DNA of 64,000 nt from Papaver somniferum (lineage: Eukaryota > Streptophyta > Magnoliopsida > Ranunculales > Papaveraceae): positions 230,308,784-230,372,783 of the forward strand of contig NC_039364.1 in assembly GCF_003573695.1 (NCBI RefSeq). Direction: 5' to 3'. The notes beneath the pieces were generated by a model. That model was not told where the DNA came from and did not search any database. It worked only from the letters and a program-made list of their open reading frames with translations. Positions within the stretch are counted from its first letter, which is position 1. Every line of letters begins with the position of its first letter. Made by a program: the position numbers and the translations under genes. Below are positions 43,648 through 56,291 of this stretch, in pieces.

Positions 43648-46600
43648 TTATTTGGAGGTTTCTGACAGGGGATCAGCTTTTTTTCTTCTTCTGGTGATTT
43701 TCTTCACAGCAGCAGTTGCATTTCCTTCGGTTTTTTTACTCTCTTTTCCATTTTCACTGAGAGTTTTTGATGTGTTTATTTGATCCCGTAGTAGCAATAG
43801 TTCACCCTTAGCTGACCCTAGTTCATCGTCAAGTTTTTTCACTCTCTTTTCCAAACTTTCTCTTTCTTGTCCAAGTCTCATGATGAGGTTGTGGGCATCT
43901 TCAACATTTTCCCTAGCTTCACTGGAAATGTTTTTCTGCTCCATAAGTGCCTTGTAGAGTGTTTCCTTATCAGCTTCGAGGTCAGAAACTCTTGAATTAG
44001 CAACATCAAGCTCTTTCGACAGAATTGATATGTTCTTATTGACTTCTTCGAGTGCTTTTGTGGCCTTCTCTAAGTCAGTTTCAAGAGTCTTCCTTGACTC
44101 TCTGACACTCGCGGCTTGCTTCTCTGATGTTTCAAGTTCTTTCTTTAAAGAAGAAATGGTATTTCTTTCTGCTTCCAAATTACGGGCCGAGTTTTCTGCT
44201 TTTTTGTAAGCATCAATCAGTTCCTTCTTTAATTCTTCACGAGTTCCTATCGCAGATTTTAGCTCTTCAGACACAGCTCTAGATTCCTCTTTGGTTTTCT
44301 TCAGTGCTGTCTTGACTGAATCTAGTTCATTTGACAGGAATTCTGAGTTTGATCTCGCATCCTCAAGATTTTTCTTCAATATTTTATTAGTTCCATCAAA
44401 TTCTGCTTGCTTCTTAGAAATTTCTGAAGAGAGGTCTTCACATGACTTTTGTGTTTGTTGTAGTAGTTCCGACAAATCTGAAGCTTCAACCTTGGATATC
44501 CGTAGTGTTTCCTCTGTGACCTGGAGCTCGCTTCTTAGTGTTGCAACAAGCTTCGCTTCAAGTTTCAGCATTTTCACCAAATTCTCTTTTTCTTGGGTTA
44601 AATCGGCAACCAATATGTCTTTGTTACTCGCATCTTGCAAAGCAACTCCAAGTTTTTCTTGCAGTTGGTTAAGTTCATGCTCTCTGTTTGCCAAGAGCTC
44701 AGCATCTAAGGCTGCTTTCTTTTCCGAAGACATTTTCAGATTGTGAAAATCTTCTTGAACAGATTCAAATCTTTGACTAACATCATCTTTTTCTCCAACC
44801 AAAGCAGTTATTTTTGCATTCAGATCATTCACAGTGGAGTTTTTCAAATCCAGCTCCTTTTGAGTCTTGAGAATCGTCTCATTCAACACTTTAATGTTGG
44901 CATTAGCTTCTGCAAGCTCTGCCTTAGCTTGGATGTAAACAAAACCCAAATCCTTAAACTCTGATTCCTTATCAGCAAGTGCAGATTCTAGTTTCTGAAG
45001 ATGAGTTTGTTTATCATTGATCTCCAAGGTGATTAAATTTATCCTATCCTGCAAAGCATCAACCAAGTCGACCTTCTCCTTTAAATTCTTTTCCAGCAGA
45101 TTCTTTTCTTCCCCAGCTTTGTTTAGTCCATTCTGAAGTCTATCTATCTGAGCTTGAAGCTCCTCAATAAGCTTTTTCTCAGTTTGAAGCTCTTTCTGCA
45201 AGCCTGATATTGTAATTTTTGCTGAACTTAATTGACTTGATAAAGAGAACCGTTCCTCCTCTGCCTTTTTCATCTGATTCGCTCTTTCTTCCTTTTCATT
45301 AAGAAGCTTCTTCTCGTAATTCTTCTCTAGTGTATCCTTTAATGCTTCTTTTTCAATCAGTTTGTTCTCCAGCTGCATTTCAAATATTGGACGGAAGTGT
45401 TAAAACGCACCCCTATTAGTTAATCACATAATAATAAATTCTTCTATATGAAAAGAAATCAGAAATTTTGTAGGTCCAGCTATGATTATCAAGATGTTGA
45501 CCCCGATATCATGAGAAGTAATTGGAAAACGAGCTGACCTGTTGACAATCATTGTTTTAACGTGAAATGAAATGAAATAACTTGGTCATGAAGGTAAAGA
45601 AATTAGTTACAGTTTTAATCGTTGCTTCTGCAGTAGTTTTTTCCTGCTGTCCTAATATGTTCAGTGCCCCAAGAACACCTGTACCCATTATACCGACTGC
45701 ATTTAAAAGAGATAGAAACGGATTTCCTGGCGCGTCTCCTTGATTTAGTTCCTAACCACATACACAAGCAAAGTAAGAAGCTTTAGAACCATAAAATTTG
45801 TTAGATTCAAGGAAAGGGATATGCCAAAAGTTCTCACCTCCACATTTTGGTTCTCTCCTGGCACAATATCACCTGCATCTGAAATATGAATTTGATGTCA
45901 GTGAAATAGCAATTATATCCGAGGCTAAATCCAATTAAGAACAATATTACTTCATAGTACCAAAAATGAAAACCCGTGCAGCGGTGGAAAGCAGTTCACT
46001 AATTTCTCAAATCCAAAGATGCAACGTGCTGTTTCCTGTCTTTTATCTATTCCTTGCACCAATCTATCACGGAAGCAAATTTGTGTAGGGGATGCCTAAC
46101 AGCCTAAGTCGAATTAGTGTTCCCAGAACATCATGGTGGTGATTTAAAATTACCCTTAAACCATTGTCCTGACACATCAGTACATACATAATTGCAGAAG
46201 TCAAGCTTATGCATATGTGAACAACTGAACAGAATTTTCAATTCTACAATATGTGAGCAAACTTGAACTTCTAGCAGCATTACATGTCTAATGATTCTAT
46301 GACCTTTACGGATACGTTCACCACATAATTCAATATAGTTTGATTACAATAATCGTATCTGTCAGTTCAATTTCACCACCAAGTTACACACATTTGACAG
46401 ACTTAATATGACTTTCAAAAGTCAAATCAGTACTATGAACCTCAAAGAAAATAAATCACCAATTTTAGAATACGAACCAAACCTATTTGATAAAATTCCT
46501 CAATAAGTAAAACCCAGTTCTCCATTTCAATCTAACAACAATTAAAATCATTCGTATAGCAAAATGAGTAAGAGAGAATACCAAAGTGACTAACCTTCAG

Positions 46601-46862
46601 CAGCATCAGCCCTTGCTTTGAGTTGCAAAAATGGAAGAGCTGAAATCCCCAAAAGCAAAACAGTTCTTCTCTTAGAGTAATTACTCTCATTTGGGTTTTC
46701 ATGGTGAATTGAAGCCATGGTTGCTAATCTGGGTTTCTTGTTAACATTCTTCTGAATTTGGGAACAAAATAAGAATGGTTGAGAATTCAAAGAAGAAGAA
46801 GAAGGGTTAAGAAGAAGAGATTGATGGGTAAATGAAGATTGAAGAAGATTAGAGGTACCCAT
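43648..46862 (-). CDS. MFP1: MAR-binding filament-like protein 1 (thylakoid coiled-coil protein)
   Basis: The four coding exons are 46595-46862, 45838-45878, 45611-45751 and 43648-45372, all with GT/AG borders and matching phases. Together they give about 724 residues, in line with known plant MFP1 proteins (about 700). The N-terminus is a Ser-rich transit peptide, then twin Arg at 65-66 (SKRRTVLLLGISALPFLQ) and an ARADA cleavage-like site, as expected for Tat-type thylakoid targeting. A membrane segment lies at about 113-137 (PFLSLLNAVGIMGTGVLGAL). From about 151 to 690 the protein is an uninterrupted coiled coil rich in Glu, Lys and Leu. The C-terminus is basic (KKITRRRKKADP), matching the DNA-binding end of the family. 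MFP1 is known from thylakoids and plastid nucleoids and binds matrix-attachment DNA. The start ATG is the first in frame, behind a purine-rich leader. Confidence 0.9.
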
Positions 46863-47405
46863 TGTTAGAACTACTATCAGTTATGAAGAAGATTGAAGGA
46901 GTTGATAACTAAATAACAGCCAAAAGCAGCAACTCTTTCATCCCCTCCACAACCAACAGGTCCAAACACGACCTTTGGCTGTGGGTTATTGCTGGACTCA
47001 CTGTTTCATTCAATTACCATGTTATCCCTTCTCTTGATGTGGGTGGGTTGGGAGTTGAGTGGGACAATAATTTCTTAATTGCATCACAGAAACACGTGCA
47101 AAATCGCATTACTATATGCCACACTATGGCAATAAATATATAGCACTTGGCCTAGTGAGACCCATACATATGCAACTACTAGTTCTCGTACAAATTGTTC
47201 TTGCCATGAATCTTAATTTGGTTGTGAAAGTTATGTAGAAAAAACAAAAATATACTAAAAATCAGTTTATGTAAAAGTAAAATTGTCATCTACAATAGAG
47301 AATTGTAACCGCAAAGGAAAATCAACTAAAAATTCACGAAAGGTTCCACTAATGTTGGTCAAGGAAATGCTGAACAATATACGAGTGCAAAGCTCCAGCA
47401 CAAAG
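46863..47405 (-). promoter_or_regulatory. presumed MFP1 5'UTR and promoter
   Basis: The leader next to the ATG is purine-rich on the coding strand (gaagattgaaggagttgata). No convincing TATA box stands out. An ACGTG core (cacgtg near 47093) is the only familiar cis-element-like word. The bounds are a guess. Confidence 0.35.
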
Positions 47406-47479
47406 TTAATTTAAGCTGAATTTTGATGTTTTTGGGTTGATGTTAATATAAATGTAGGATTTGGACTCATGCTTCGTTC

Positions 47480-48012
47480 TGGTAACTACAATTAGATTCA
47501 ATATTTTGTACAACTCTCCAGAATATATCTGAGATCTTCTCTGCAACCAGTTCTGAAGAGGCTGAAGCTCTGAATTTGCTGGAAGCTGCAATCTGGGAAC
47601 AAGACATGACAATAAAGGATTTATGGATATAAGAGGATTGTAGAAGGATGATCATTGAATTTGCAGATAGAAATCAAATGCAGTCCAATGGAGAAACAAA
47701 GTTATCATTTCTGAAGCCTTGAAGATCTTAATGAGTTGTGAAGGTTTTCTTTGGGTTTTAGTTCACTTATAAACAAAGCAATAATATAGAAGATAAATTA
47801 GCTAAGAATGCTAGAGAACAGGGTTTTCTTAAGCAGCAATGGTTCACGATGTCAAACTTCCTTGTTTTTGTTATTTCTTTTGATATGAAAAACTTAATTT
47901 CAAATGCAAGTCTTTGTAATATGTCTGAGGGGGAAAACTTGTTGGAAGATGGCTATATTTCAGTTCCTTTCAATGAGATAGGGACGACCAACAAGATTAA
48001 AAGCCTAGTATA
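47480..48012 (+). pseudogene. LINE-type RNase H (RVT_3-like) fragment
   Basis: Plus-strand readings include SATSSEEAEALNLLEAAIWE near 47540, the AEAxAL motif of plant LINE RNase H domains. After frame changes it continues with QSNNIEDKLAKNAREQGF near 47790, matching the NxxADxLAKxAR end motif. The middle is interrupted by stops and frameshifts. No reverse transcriptase accompanies it. This is a different family from the fragment at 15129-15556. Confidence 0.6.
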
Positions 48013-49509
48013 ACCTTTATTTGTGTTTCTAATGAAGTATAAGAATACCTGAAATCATATTACATGTCTCTTTAGCCAACAGATCCGCAAGATTTTTTGC
48101 CTCCTTGTTAATTTGGTGGTTGTACACAGTAAGTTAGATAGGGAAAAGTTGTTTTCCTCTTCTTTCTTTAGCAAATCTAATTTTAAAGATTGGCAGAAAT
48201 ATGGGAATACAAAGGGAATCAAAATGATGAAAACTAAATGATGCTTGGAATATCTGGGGGATTTAAAGACAAGTTTAAAACACGTATGTCTTAATTTTCC
48301 AATTGAATTGGCGTGCATATATGAATTTTGATCTCAGGTTAACACCCATTATGTCAGTTTCTATATATGGGAATAACAAATTGGTTAGTTAGCCAGTTTT
48401 GCACCCACTTTGGAGCTGGAAAACTGAACTGGCTATGTGGAAAATATTCCACTTAGCCAGACAAGGTGAAGTTTCTATCAAGTGGTGGAGCTCGACCACT
48501 CGGTGGAAACTACACCGAGCGGTCAACTCTTAACCTCTAGTGGTAGACGTGATAGACTACCTCGCCTAGTATATTTCATCCAACGACCAGAAATCCATTA
48601 TCCTATAAATATCCAATTTCAATTCAGTTTCAACTCACATTTTCTCTCCTCTTCTCAATTTTCGCTCAAATTTATTAATATGGCCTCTTAATCTCGGGAA
48701 GCAAAATTTTATGTAGCCCAAGATAAATGCATTTGTAGGGATTATGTTTGTTTTTTCAGACAAGATAGCATGATGACGCACAAAAAAAATGCACCTTTAG
48801 GGGAACCATACTTCAGGAATTTTCAGAAGAAACAAGGAATCCTATAAATCGTGATGCACATTCTCATCTCTCCTTTTTTGTGATTTAGCCATGCGATTCC
48901 ATAATGAAAGAATGGTTGGTGAAAAAAATTATAGTTTGCTAAGTAGATCGTTTGGGGAATGGCAAAGAGTGTACAGAAAACCTTTTTGTTTCTTCAGTTG
49001 TTTTTGCATCCTTATGGTGTTGCGCAAATACATACGATTCTTTTAATGTAAAATTTAATGAGATATAAAAACCGGTTTGGATTTGCATATGAATTCTAAA
49101 AGTAAATTTTCATTAATCAAACAAACATGGAATCGCGCTAAATGATCTAAAAGGAATTACATCTATCATAAAACTGATTTCCTGACCTCCAATGATATAT
49201 GCCATAGGTTTGTTCGATCCATCATAGCAGAGTACTCACCGGTTTGAGTCTGAGATGGTGGTTGAGTTGCATCAGAATCATCTCTAAAACCTTAAAATGG
49301 TACAATGGTTAGTTGCATTGGCTAAATATTTGGTTGAAATGATGATGTGGTTGGGGTATAAATAGTAGATTGCCTAAATGCGTCAATGTTCAAGCCACCA
49401 CCAGGAGCGTATACCTGACCTTGGGGAATTTGTAATAAATTACTAGGAATTTGCGTATCCATTATCTCAATACTTCCTCCATCACCTGGTGTTATCTGAG
49501 TTTTATCTA
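48013..49509. other. intergenic with coding-like remnants
   Basis: Near 48680 a plus-strand ATG is followed at once by a stop (MAS*), then a frame reading REAKFYVAQDKCICRDYVCF. At about 48894 another frame reads MRFHNERMVGEKNYSLLSRS, FGEWQRVYR. Both look like decayed protein-coding sequence, possibly a transposon gene, but I cannot name the family. A direct ggtggagctcgaccactcgg-type patch lies near 48484. Confidence 0.3.
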
Positions 49510-49762
49510 TTATAAATGACGACTTCTTCGGATGCTATCACCGGGGCTTGAATCCATCTCATCATTACTTGTTCCTACATCGGCACGACGTGAACCTATG
49601 ACATCACGACTTAAACCCATTCCATCATGAGTTGAACCTGCTGGTGTGGCAAGCGTTTCATACATGATGCCTGCCCTCTGGCTCTGTGTCAAGTAAAATC
49701 TCTAGAATCCATCGTAAAGATGCCTTAAATTGTTCAACTCGTTCTGATATTGTTACAGTCTA

Positions 49763-49767
49763 ACCAT
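49763..49767. repeat. target-site duplication ACCAT (left)
   Basis: The sequence is identical to 52266-52270. Confidence 0.8.
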
Positions 49768-52265
49768 TGTTAGAGCACTGCTCGGTCAAACTCGCAAGCG
49801 TTGCTATCTCAATCTTATTTGTCAAGTTTAGTTGTCAAAACTATAAGTCTTGATTTCTGGTCTACGTATAGCTATGTCTCGGATTAGGATAGAATGTGTA
49901 GTTGAGATTTAGACTTCACGGCGTTCATCGATTGAAGACGAAGAACTACTAAGGGGGGCTTGTGGAACTTCATCAACAAAAGGTATGTGGAGACTTGAAC
50001 TCATCCATCACTCAAAATTCTATTTTATTCTATCTCCTAACGAGACTAATTCATATAGCTATATATACTTTTATAATATACTCATTTGATATTTCGACCT
50101 GAGTTTAACTCGCTTATATCTTTCTCGAAATATGTGTTGGAAAGCTTTTTGCTTTAACTATGTTTATTATTATTCTTGACGAGAGTCAAAATATGATCAT
50201 GTGAAAATGACCTGGTAACATCTTACATGATTTGTGTGAGACAGTCATTTGATGTAGACTCAGAATATTTTGTATTGATCATTCGATCACTTAAAAATTT
50301 CTTATAAGTTAATAGTTTGTGTGAGACAGCTATTGTCGTCTTCTAAGAATGTTTAAATGATTGAAATGGGAGTTTAGAACAATTAACCATTGTCTGGATA
50401 TAACATAGTATGCATACCCGTATACAAACTGTTGTAAGAATGATTCAGGTCCGGGAACCAAGTACGCATACTCGTATGCGAACAGTTTTAACTGTCAAAG
50501 TCCGGGAACTATGTTTTCATACCCATTTTCAAACTTATTCACCTGAGTTCGGTCCGGAGCGACAGTATGCGCACCCGTTTGCGAATTGTCGGACATGACC
50601 AAAATCTATAACTTAAGTTTGCGTACCGTTTGCAAACTTATGAGGTTAAGTTCTAATCGGCTAAGTATGATTTCATACTCATGAACAAATACATTTATAA
50701 ATTAAGGAATGCAATTTTTGCAAACCGTGGATAAAATGTTCATGAACTGATTCTTTTGAATCAATTTGATTTTGCTTTAATTGTGTCTTGTATACTTCTA
50801 TGAGAATATAAAAAATTGAACAACTCTATGATTAACACAATTAGATTCATTTGATTATCAATTGATCTATAAGTGTTAAGATGAACATGGTTAACACAAA
50901 AGTGTTCATGTGGCTAACTTTGGTTAACTGTTATTGAGCCAACTCAATATACACGTTTAAGTACGGTTACCCATATCTAAATGAAAGTATATTTCATTTG
51001 TGTGTAACAAGCTAAGACCATCTAATGGTGGAAAGATATTAGCTTGAATCTTAAATCAGGTTTCATCTAACGGTGAATATTGATTTCTTTATTACAAAGT
51101 TATCAAACCCTGATTTGAAGACTATATAAGGGAGAAGTCTAGAAACTAGGAAACCTAATCCCCACACCTCATGTGTGATACTAGTTACGACTAGAGTCGG
51201 TTCTCATTTAACCTAGGTTTTTCCTAAAACCATTATAGGTTAACGACTTAAAAACTTCATTGGGATTCTGAAGCCAGACCCAACTATTTTCTTTGTAGTT
51301 GCGTGTTCTGATCTTACTTGTTCTATCGTATTGAGTATTATCTTCTCTTAGATTTGCTGGAGATTTATCTCCGATATGTAAGATATAAAAAGTAATCACA
51401 AATCCCTTCGTTTCATTCTTTGTGATTCCACAATAACTTGTTCTACTACCATATAGTTAAGTTATTGTGAGGTGATTGATATTTCTAGGTTGTTCTTCGG
51501 GAGTAAAAGACCGGATTATCAATCGGTTCCTGTTCACCTTGATTTATCAAAAGACGGAACAAACTTCATAGGTATTTCTGTGGGAGACAGATTTATCTAT
51601 CGGGAATAAACTTTTCTGTGGGAGACAAATTTGTTTATCAAGTCTTCGACTTTGGGTCGTAGAAACTCTTAGTTGTGGGTGAGATCATCTAAGGTAATCA
51701 AGTGCGTAGAGTCTTGCTAGGATTCAGAGGCGTAAGGAACACGACTGTACCTTAATCAGTGTGAGATTGGTTAGGGCTCAACTACATTCCAGTCCGAAGT
51801 TACTTGTAGTAGGCTAGAATTTGTAGCGGATTAATACAGTATGGTGTTCAAACCTGGACTAGGTCCCGGGGTTTTTATGCATTTGCGGTTTCCTCGTTAA
51901 CAAAACTTCTGGTGTCTGTGTTATTTCTTTTCCGCATTATATTTGTTTATATGATTGAAATTTCACGGGTTGTTCGTAGTTCAAACAATTGGTAAATCCA
52001 ACCTTTGGTTGTTGATTGAAATTGATTGACACTTGAACATTGGTCTTTGGTAGCGTTCAAGTTGTTTCTCATAATAATCAGGCTCGCAGATTTCTATATG
52101 TTTGATTTGCTGATTACACTGAGAAACAGAGATATAACTCTTGGATATATTTTCCTTGATTAAGTCTGACTGTCTAGTTGATTTTCTTGGAATGATATTT
52201 GAGTTAGTCCATACAGATTGCCTAAACGAAATATTGGGTGTGGTTGTTAGACCCCCGCTTTTTCA
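49768..52265 (+). repeat. solo LTR of the Sirevirus-like family
   Basis: The 2,498 bases run from TGTTAGAGCACTGCTCGG to CCCCGCTTTTTCA and are colinear with the LTRs of the complete element (opposite orientation). ACCAT lies on each side, and no internal sequence or primer-binding site follows. The TATA region ACTATATAAGGGAG is at 51121. This is the expected product of recombination between the two LTRs of a former complete element. Confidence 0.85.
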
Positions 52266-52270
52266 ACCAT
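52266..52270. repeat. target-site duplication ACCAT (right)
   Basis: This is the second copy, directly after the TTTTTCA end of the LTR. Confidence 0.8.
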
Positions 52271-54000
52271 GACCCCCATAATATAGATAGTTCGATGCAG
52301 ACCTTCAAAACTAATTGGAACAATAATAATATCTCTTGAAGGATATAAAGTCTTTACCTCTCAGGATAATTCAGACATTTTTGACGACAAACTATTTGAC
52401 TACTATGATACATATATGCTTCGCCCATCGATGGTAGAGGTTGGGAAGGAAGATCACTAAGTGGCATCTTACTTAAAGCTGGAAAATCTACACTTCACAA
52501 GTTTTGTGCTTGCACATCAAGGCTGGAAAATTATTTGGAACCAACTAGAGTAATCAAAGTCAGTATCAGTAATTTAGATCAAATCTTCAGCTTCTTCCCT
52601 AGATTCAAGATTCTTTATCAACTCTATCAAATCATTCTGAAAAATTAGCAAGCTTGGAAATGGGTTGATTGTTTTTACCCGTCTGCCTTGTAGGTGAAGA
52701 AGATGTCTTTCCTCCGTAGTACCAGGTATCATGCCTAGAAACAGGAGCATAAAACGCAGTTCGCTTACAGCTAAAGTGTAGCATTCTTTAGGATGTATCT
52801 TCATGGTACTCGTCAATTGGAATATACGGAATGAACTTTGTGTGTTTACTTGTTCTGCACAGTTGTTGTATCATCTTAATTGCAGTAATATTTTGACCAT
52901 TATTTATCTGACCGGAAGTCTAATTATCGTTTTTGTACGACTCGAAAAATAATCCTTTTATCGTTTGGATCAGGTCCACAATCACTGAGAACCAATACTG
53001 AAAATAACATTGGAAAACATTGTTGTTTTAGTACATTTACCAGTTTAAATATTAAATTGATAATAAATCAAATAATAGAAATGAATTGTGGTTCTTCCCT
53101 ACAACATTCCATAATCCATTCATGTTATCCTTTTTAGTACACGAGTATCCACCAAGAGTTAGGTAAAGTTCATGTAAGATTGCAGACCCCCAAACGTGTG
53201 TTGTTTTTTTTGCTAAATCTTCTAAAGCTTCGAGAAGGCGAACTAATGTCACTGGGATAGTATTGCGGAACACAATTTGGCCTAGCACGTATAACAAAAA
53301 AAAACGTTCAAGCTCAGGATAATCGTCAGGAAACAAGTGTTATTGTTCTGCTCTAGAGTTGTCCACCATTTTCTTAGCGTAACACATCGAAAAAATCTTC
53401 AATCCAGAAACTTTTATTCCACTTGAGTGTAACTTTTTATAGTCTGACCTTGCTTCTAAATCATTTGAGTACAAGGGAAGTTGTTTTCTATTGTCAATCT
53501 GACTCCCACTTTGATTGGTCAAATGGAAGTATATCTCCTTCACATTGTATTCCCGTCAACATATGCAAATATTACGGTGTAAGCCCAATTGGTCAAAATT
53601 AAAGTTTCTAACCGAAAGTTGAAACCAAATAAAGCTTAAATTGAATGAGAAAAACAAAAGCTTACCACATTCGAAATCCTTGAAAAAAGACATATTTACA
53701 GTAGTCCACCAAAATTTTAATATAACTTGCACAACTTGAATCATGAAGTCTTTGAATTTCATATAATATAAACGTTGCCAAGGACATATTCACGCCCTTT
53801 CTTGAACCGCTTCGGAAGGAACTTAAACACTGTATTGATCTTAGACCCACTTTTTACTTTTGTTAAACTAACTTGCTCGATATGGCTAGATTTACACACT
53901 GGTAATACACCAGGACCAGCTCCTAATATTTGTGAACTCTTTTTCTTTATCCTGATTCCTGGTGCCACCACATATTCGGAAGATGACTACTCTTTTGTTT

Positions 54001-56291
54001 TTTTCCGTTTCTTTTTCTTCTTGGTTTTGTTTTACTATTCATTTTCAAAATAAAATTGCTCAAAAAAATGCTCTTTTTTGTTTTCCGGAGAAGGGGAAGA
54101 AAGAATTCAGAAATTGGTGTAAAGGAAAATAAAGTGAGTGGTGCTATTTATAGATGGCAGAGCACCTACCGGGGACATGAAAACTACGCCGAACGGTTTA
54201 GAGAACATCGCTTGCGATGTAGAATCCGTCGCTAGCGATGTAATCTATATATGTTGTCTCTGTAGAAATTCCATCGCTTAACTCTTTTACATGGTGATGT
54301 GGCCAATTTGCCAAAACACCAGGCATGGCATATATATGTGGGTTTACCCTTCCCCATGGGAACCAGCCTTAGATGACTCAACTCGAAAACGTTTGATGCA
54401 CGTGTACAATACTTTTTGGAGCTCATCTGAAATGGAAATGATGGAGTGGTAGTTATACATCAAGCCGAAGCAAAATTCCAACATCTGGTGAAGCTCCATA
54501 ATTGGGTCAAACTAGACAGTACCATGACAATGAGAGCTGATGGGCTTTGCAGCGCTTTTCTCGTGATACAAGGGGGGGGAGGGGTCATTTCAACGACTCA
54601 ATATTTTAGTTTTTAACCTTTGTTCCGACTCAGACTTTCCTAAGGCCAATGTCATGAAGACACATAGGATGGTAATCAAATTTTTCTATCCAATCTCAGC
54701 CAATCATCATCCGCCACACATACTCATAAAAATAAAATTTTATCCTGTAAATTGTAGTTTGAACTGTAGTGGCACTAACGGCTACCACTAAAAATAGTTC
54801 TTCAGTTCGAATCTCATCCCTCAGTGTAATTCCAAAAAAACGTCGAACAAACCATTTGAATAGAGATGAAAATGCAGATTAAGCTTACAGTAACAGATAA
54901 GTAACCCAAATTAAGAAACCAGTTCCAATGAAGGGGTTCTCATGGATGCTCGAACTTTGAGTTTCAGGTTAGTGTGTGTTTGTTTTCTCGCTCCAGGAGT
55001 CACCACTGCAGTGATTCAGTCGTGAAAATGCAAGTTTAACTTTGGGATGGTCCAATGATAGAGAGTTTACTGTCAGCAGCATGGCAATGTGATTTCTTAG
55101 TTGAGCGAATAGAATGTATGGAACCTGGTAGATGTTGATGCAAGCAAGGAAAACATCATTAGTCTGTCAAGACCTGGTTTCAGAGAGCAGTACAATATAT
55201 AGATTATGGTTCTGTTCTAAGAGATGCAGTGGACCTAACAAGGTTATAATCATGGTCAGTTTGTAATCATGTTGCCTTGTCTGTCAGATTGATACCCTTG
55301 AGTGCTTGGCAATGATGAATGGGTACCAGATGTTCATATCTATTATTGAGTATTGCCATTGTAGACATACAACTGAGTGAACATTTCATTGAGGCAAAAG
55401 AAAGTATTTCATGTTCATATCTATTATTGAGCATTGTAGATACGAAACTGAGTTAACATGTCAAAGAGGCAAAAAAAAAAAAGGTACCTCTGGATAATTG
55501 ACTGACGAAAAGTGTACACAAGAGAACTCATGGAGATGCAAGGGAAAGCACAGAGTCTTCACCCAGTGTTACAAAGACCAGCAAATAAGTAATTTAGTAG
55601 ATGTTAAAGGGTGCAAGCAGAGTATAAAGAAGCCGAAAGAAGCAGAGCCTAACTGGGGAGGAATATAAAAAATGAACGAAGTAGGTTATCTAGCAGCCAG
55701 ACTACCAGAGAGACCTTACAAGATAAAAAAAAAACTTCATTTAAAAGCAGTCAACATAACCAGATTCATTGACAAATCTAAATATAAGACAAGCAGAAAA
55801 GAACTTATACTTCTGAAGCTACAATAATAAGTAACAAAAAGAAGCACATCCATAAAGACTATAACTACAAAGAGTCTAAAGTTTATATCATTTATATATT
55901 TGAGTTCGAAGGCTTATACATAAAAACTCTTGCCTTGATAATAGAAGCGGGGGGAGCTCGTAAAACCGGCTACAACGACCCCTTCTCTGACAAAATTATA
56001 AGACGGTAGAAGTCTAAAGATCGTGTCCATATTTCGATAATGAAAATTAGAAGACAGCAAAAAGGAAAGGCTTGTTACTGCCCATGTCTCACTAGTACAC
56101 CATTAAAAAGAAAAATAAACCAGTAAACGAAACAATGTACACAAGCGACCATCCATGGCTGCTAACTGATTCACATATAAGACAGCACTTTTGTAAAACA
56201 GATGATCTCGAGCGTTTACTTTTTGTTACTTTATTTTGTGAATCACGGACCCTGGTGTACGGGACCTGGGAGAAGAACTGTGTTTCCCTTA
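54001..56291. other. intergenic; FLZ 3' flank
   Basis: At 54180-54240 two cgctNgcgatgtaga words form a small direct repeat (catcgcttgcgatgta, gtcgctagcgatgta). Near 54570 there is a G8 run. No coding frame or RNA gene is supported. The last few hundred bases before 56291 are presumably 3'UTR of the FLZ gene on the minus strand. Confidence 0.4.

Larger units (their letters stand above)
49510..54000 (-). pseudogene. plant mobile domain (PMD)-like pseudogene split by a solo LTR
   Basis: The minus-strand block at 53052-53336 reads ERFFLLYVLGQIVFRN, LEALEDLAKKTTHVWGSAIL and HELYLTL, a good match to the plant mobile domain (YLLYLLGxxLFP...LxxLEDL...YxWGxAxLAxLY). Blocks upstream (53759-53971, 53340-53543) and downstream (52574-52816) fit the rest of such a protein. 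A C-terminal piece (ISERVEQFKASLRWILEILL) lies at 49680-49767, beyond the inserted LTR. Stops and frameshifts separate the blocks. PMD proteins include host MAIL-type genes and many transposon-borne genes. The decay and lack of a clean exon structure favour a transposon-borne copy, but I could not define TIRs. Confidence 0.55.

Noticed and set aside
44291..44746. 151-codon plus-strand frame
   Set aside because: It lies opposite the last coding exon of MFP1 and is a Ser/Phe-rich antisense shadow of the coiled coil.
48370..54400. A single Mutator-like element carrying the PMD gene
   Set aside because: I looked for long inverted ends on both sides (agccagttttgc / ggctggttccc words) but could not align them or find a target-site duplication.
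54775..54850. Possible tRNA-like stretch (ttcgaatctcatccc)
   Set aside because: A T-loop-like TTCGAATC word is present, but no acceptor, D or anticodon stems can be formed around it.
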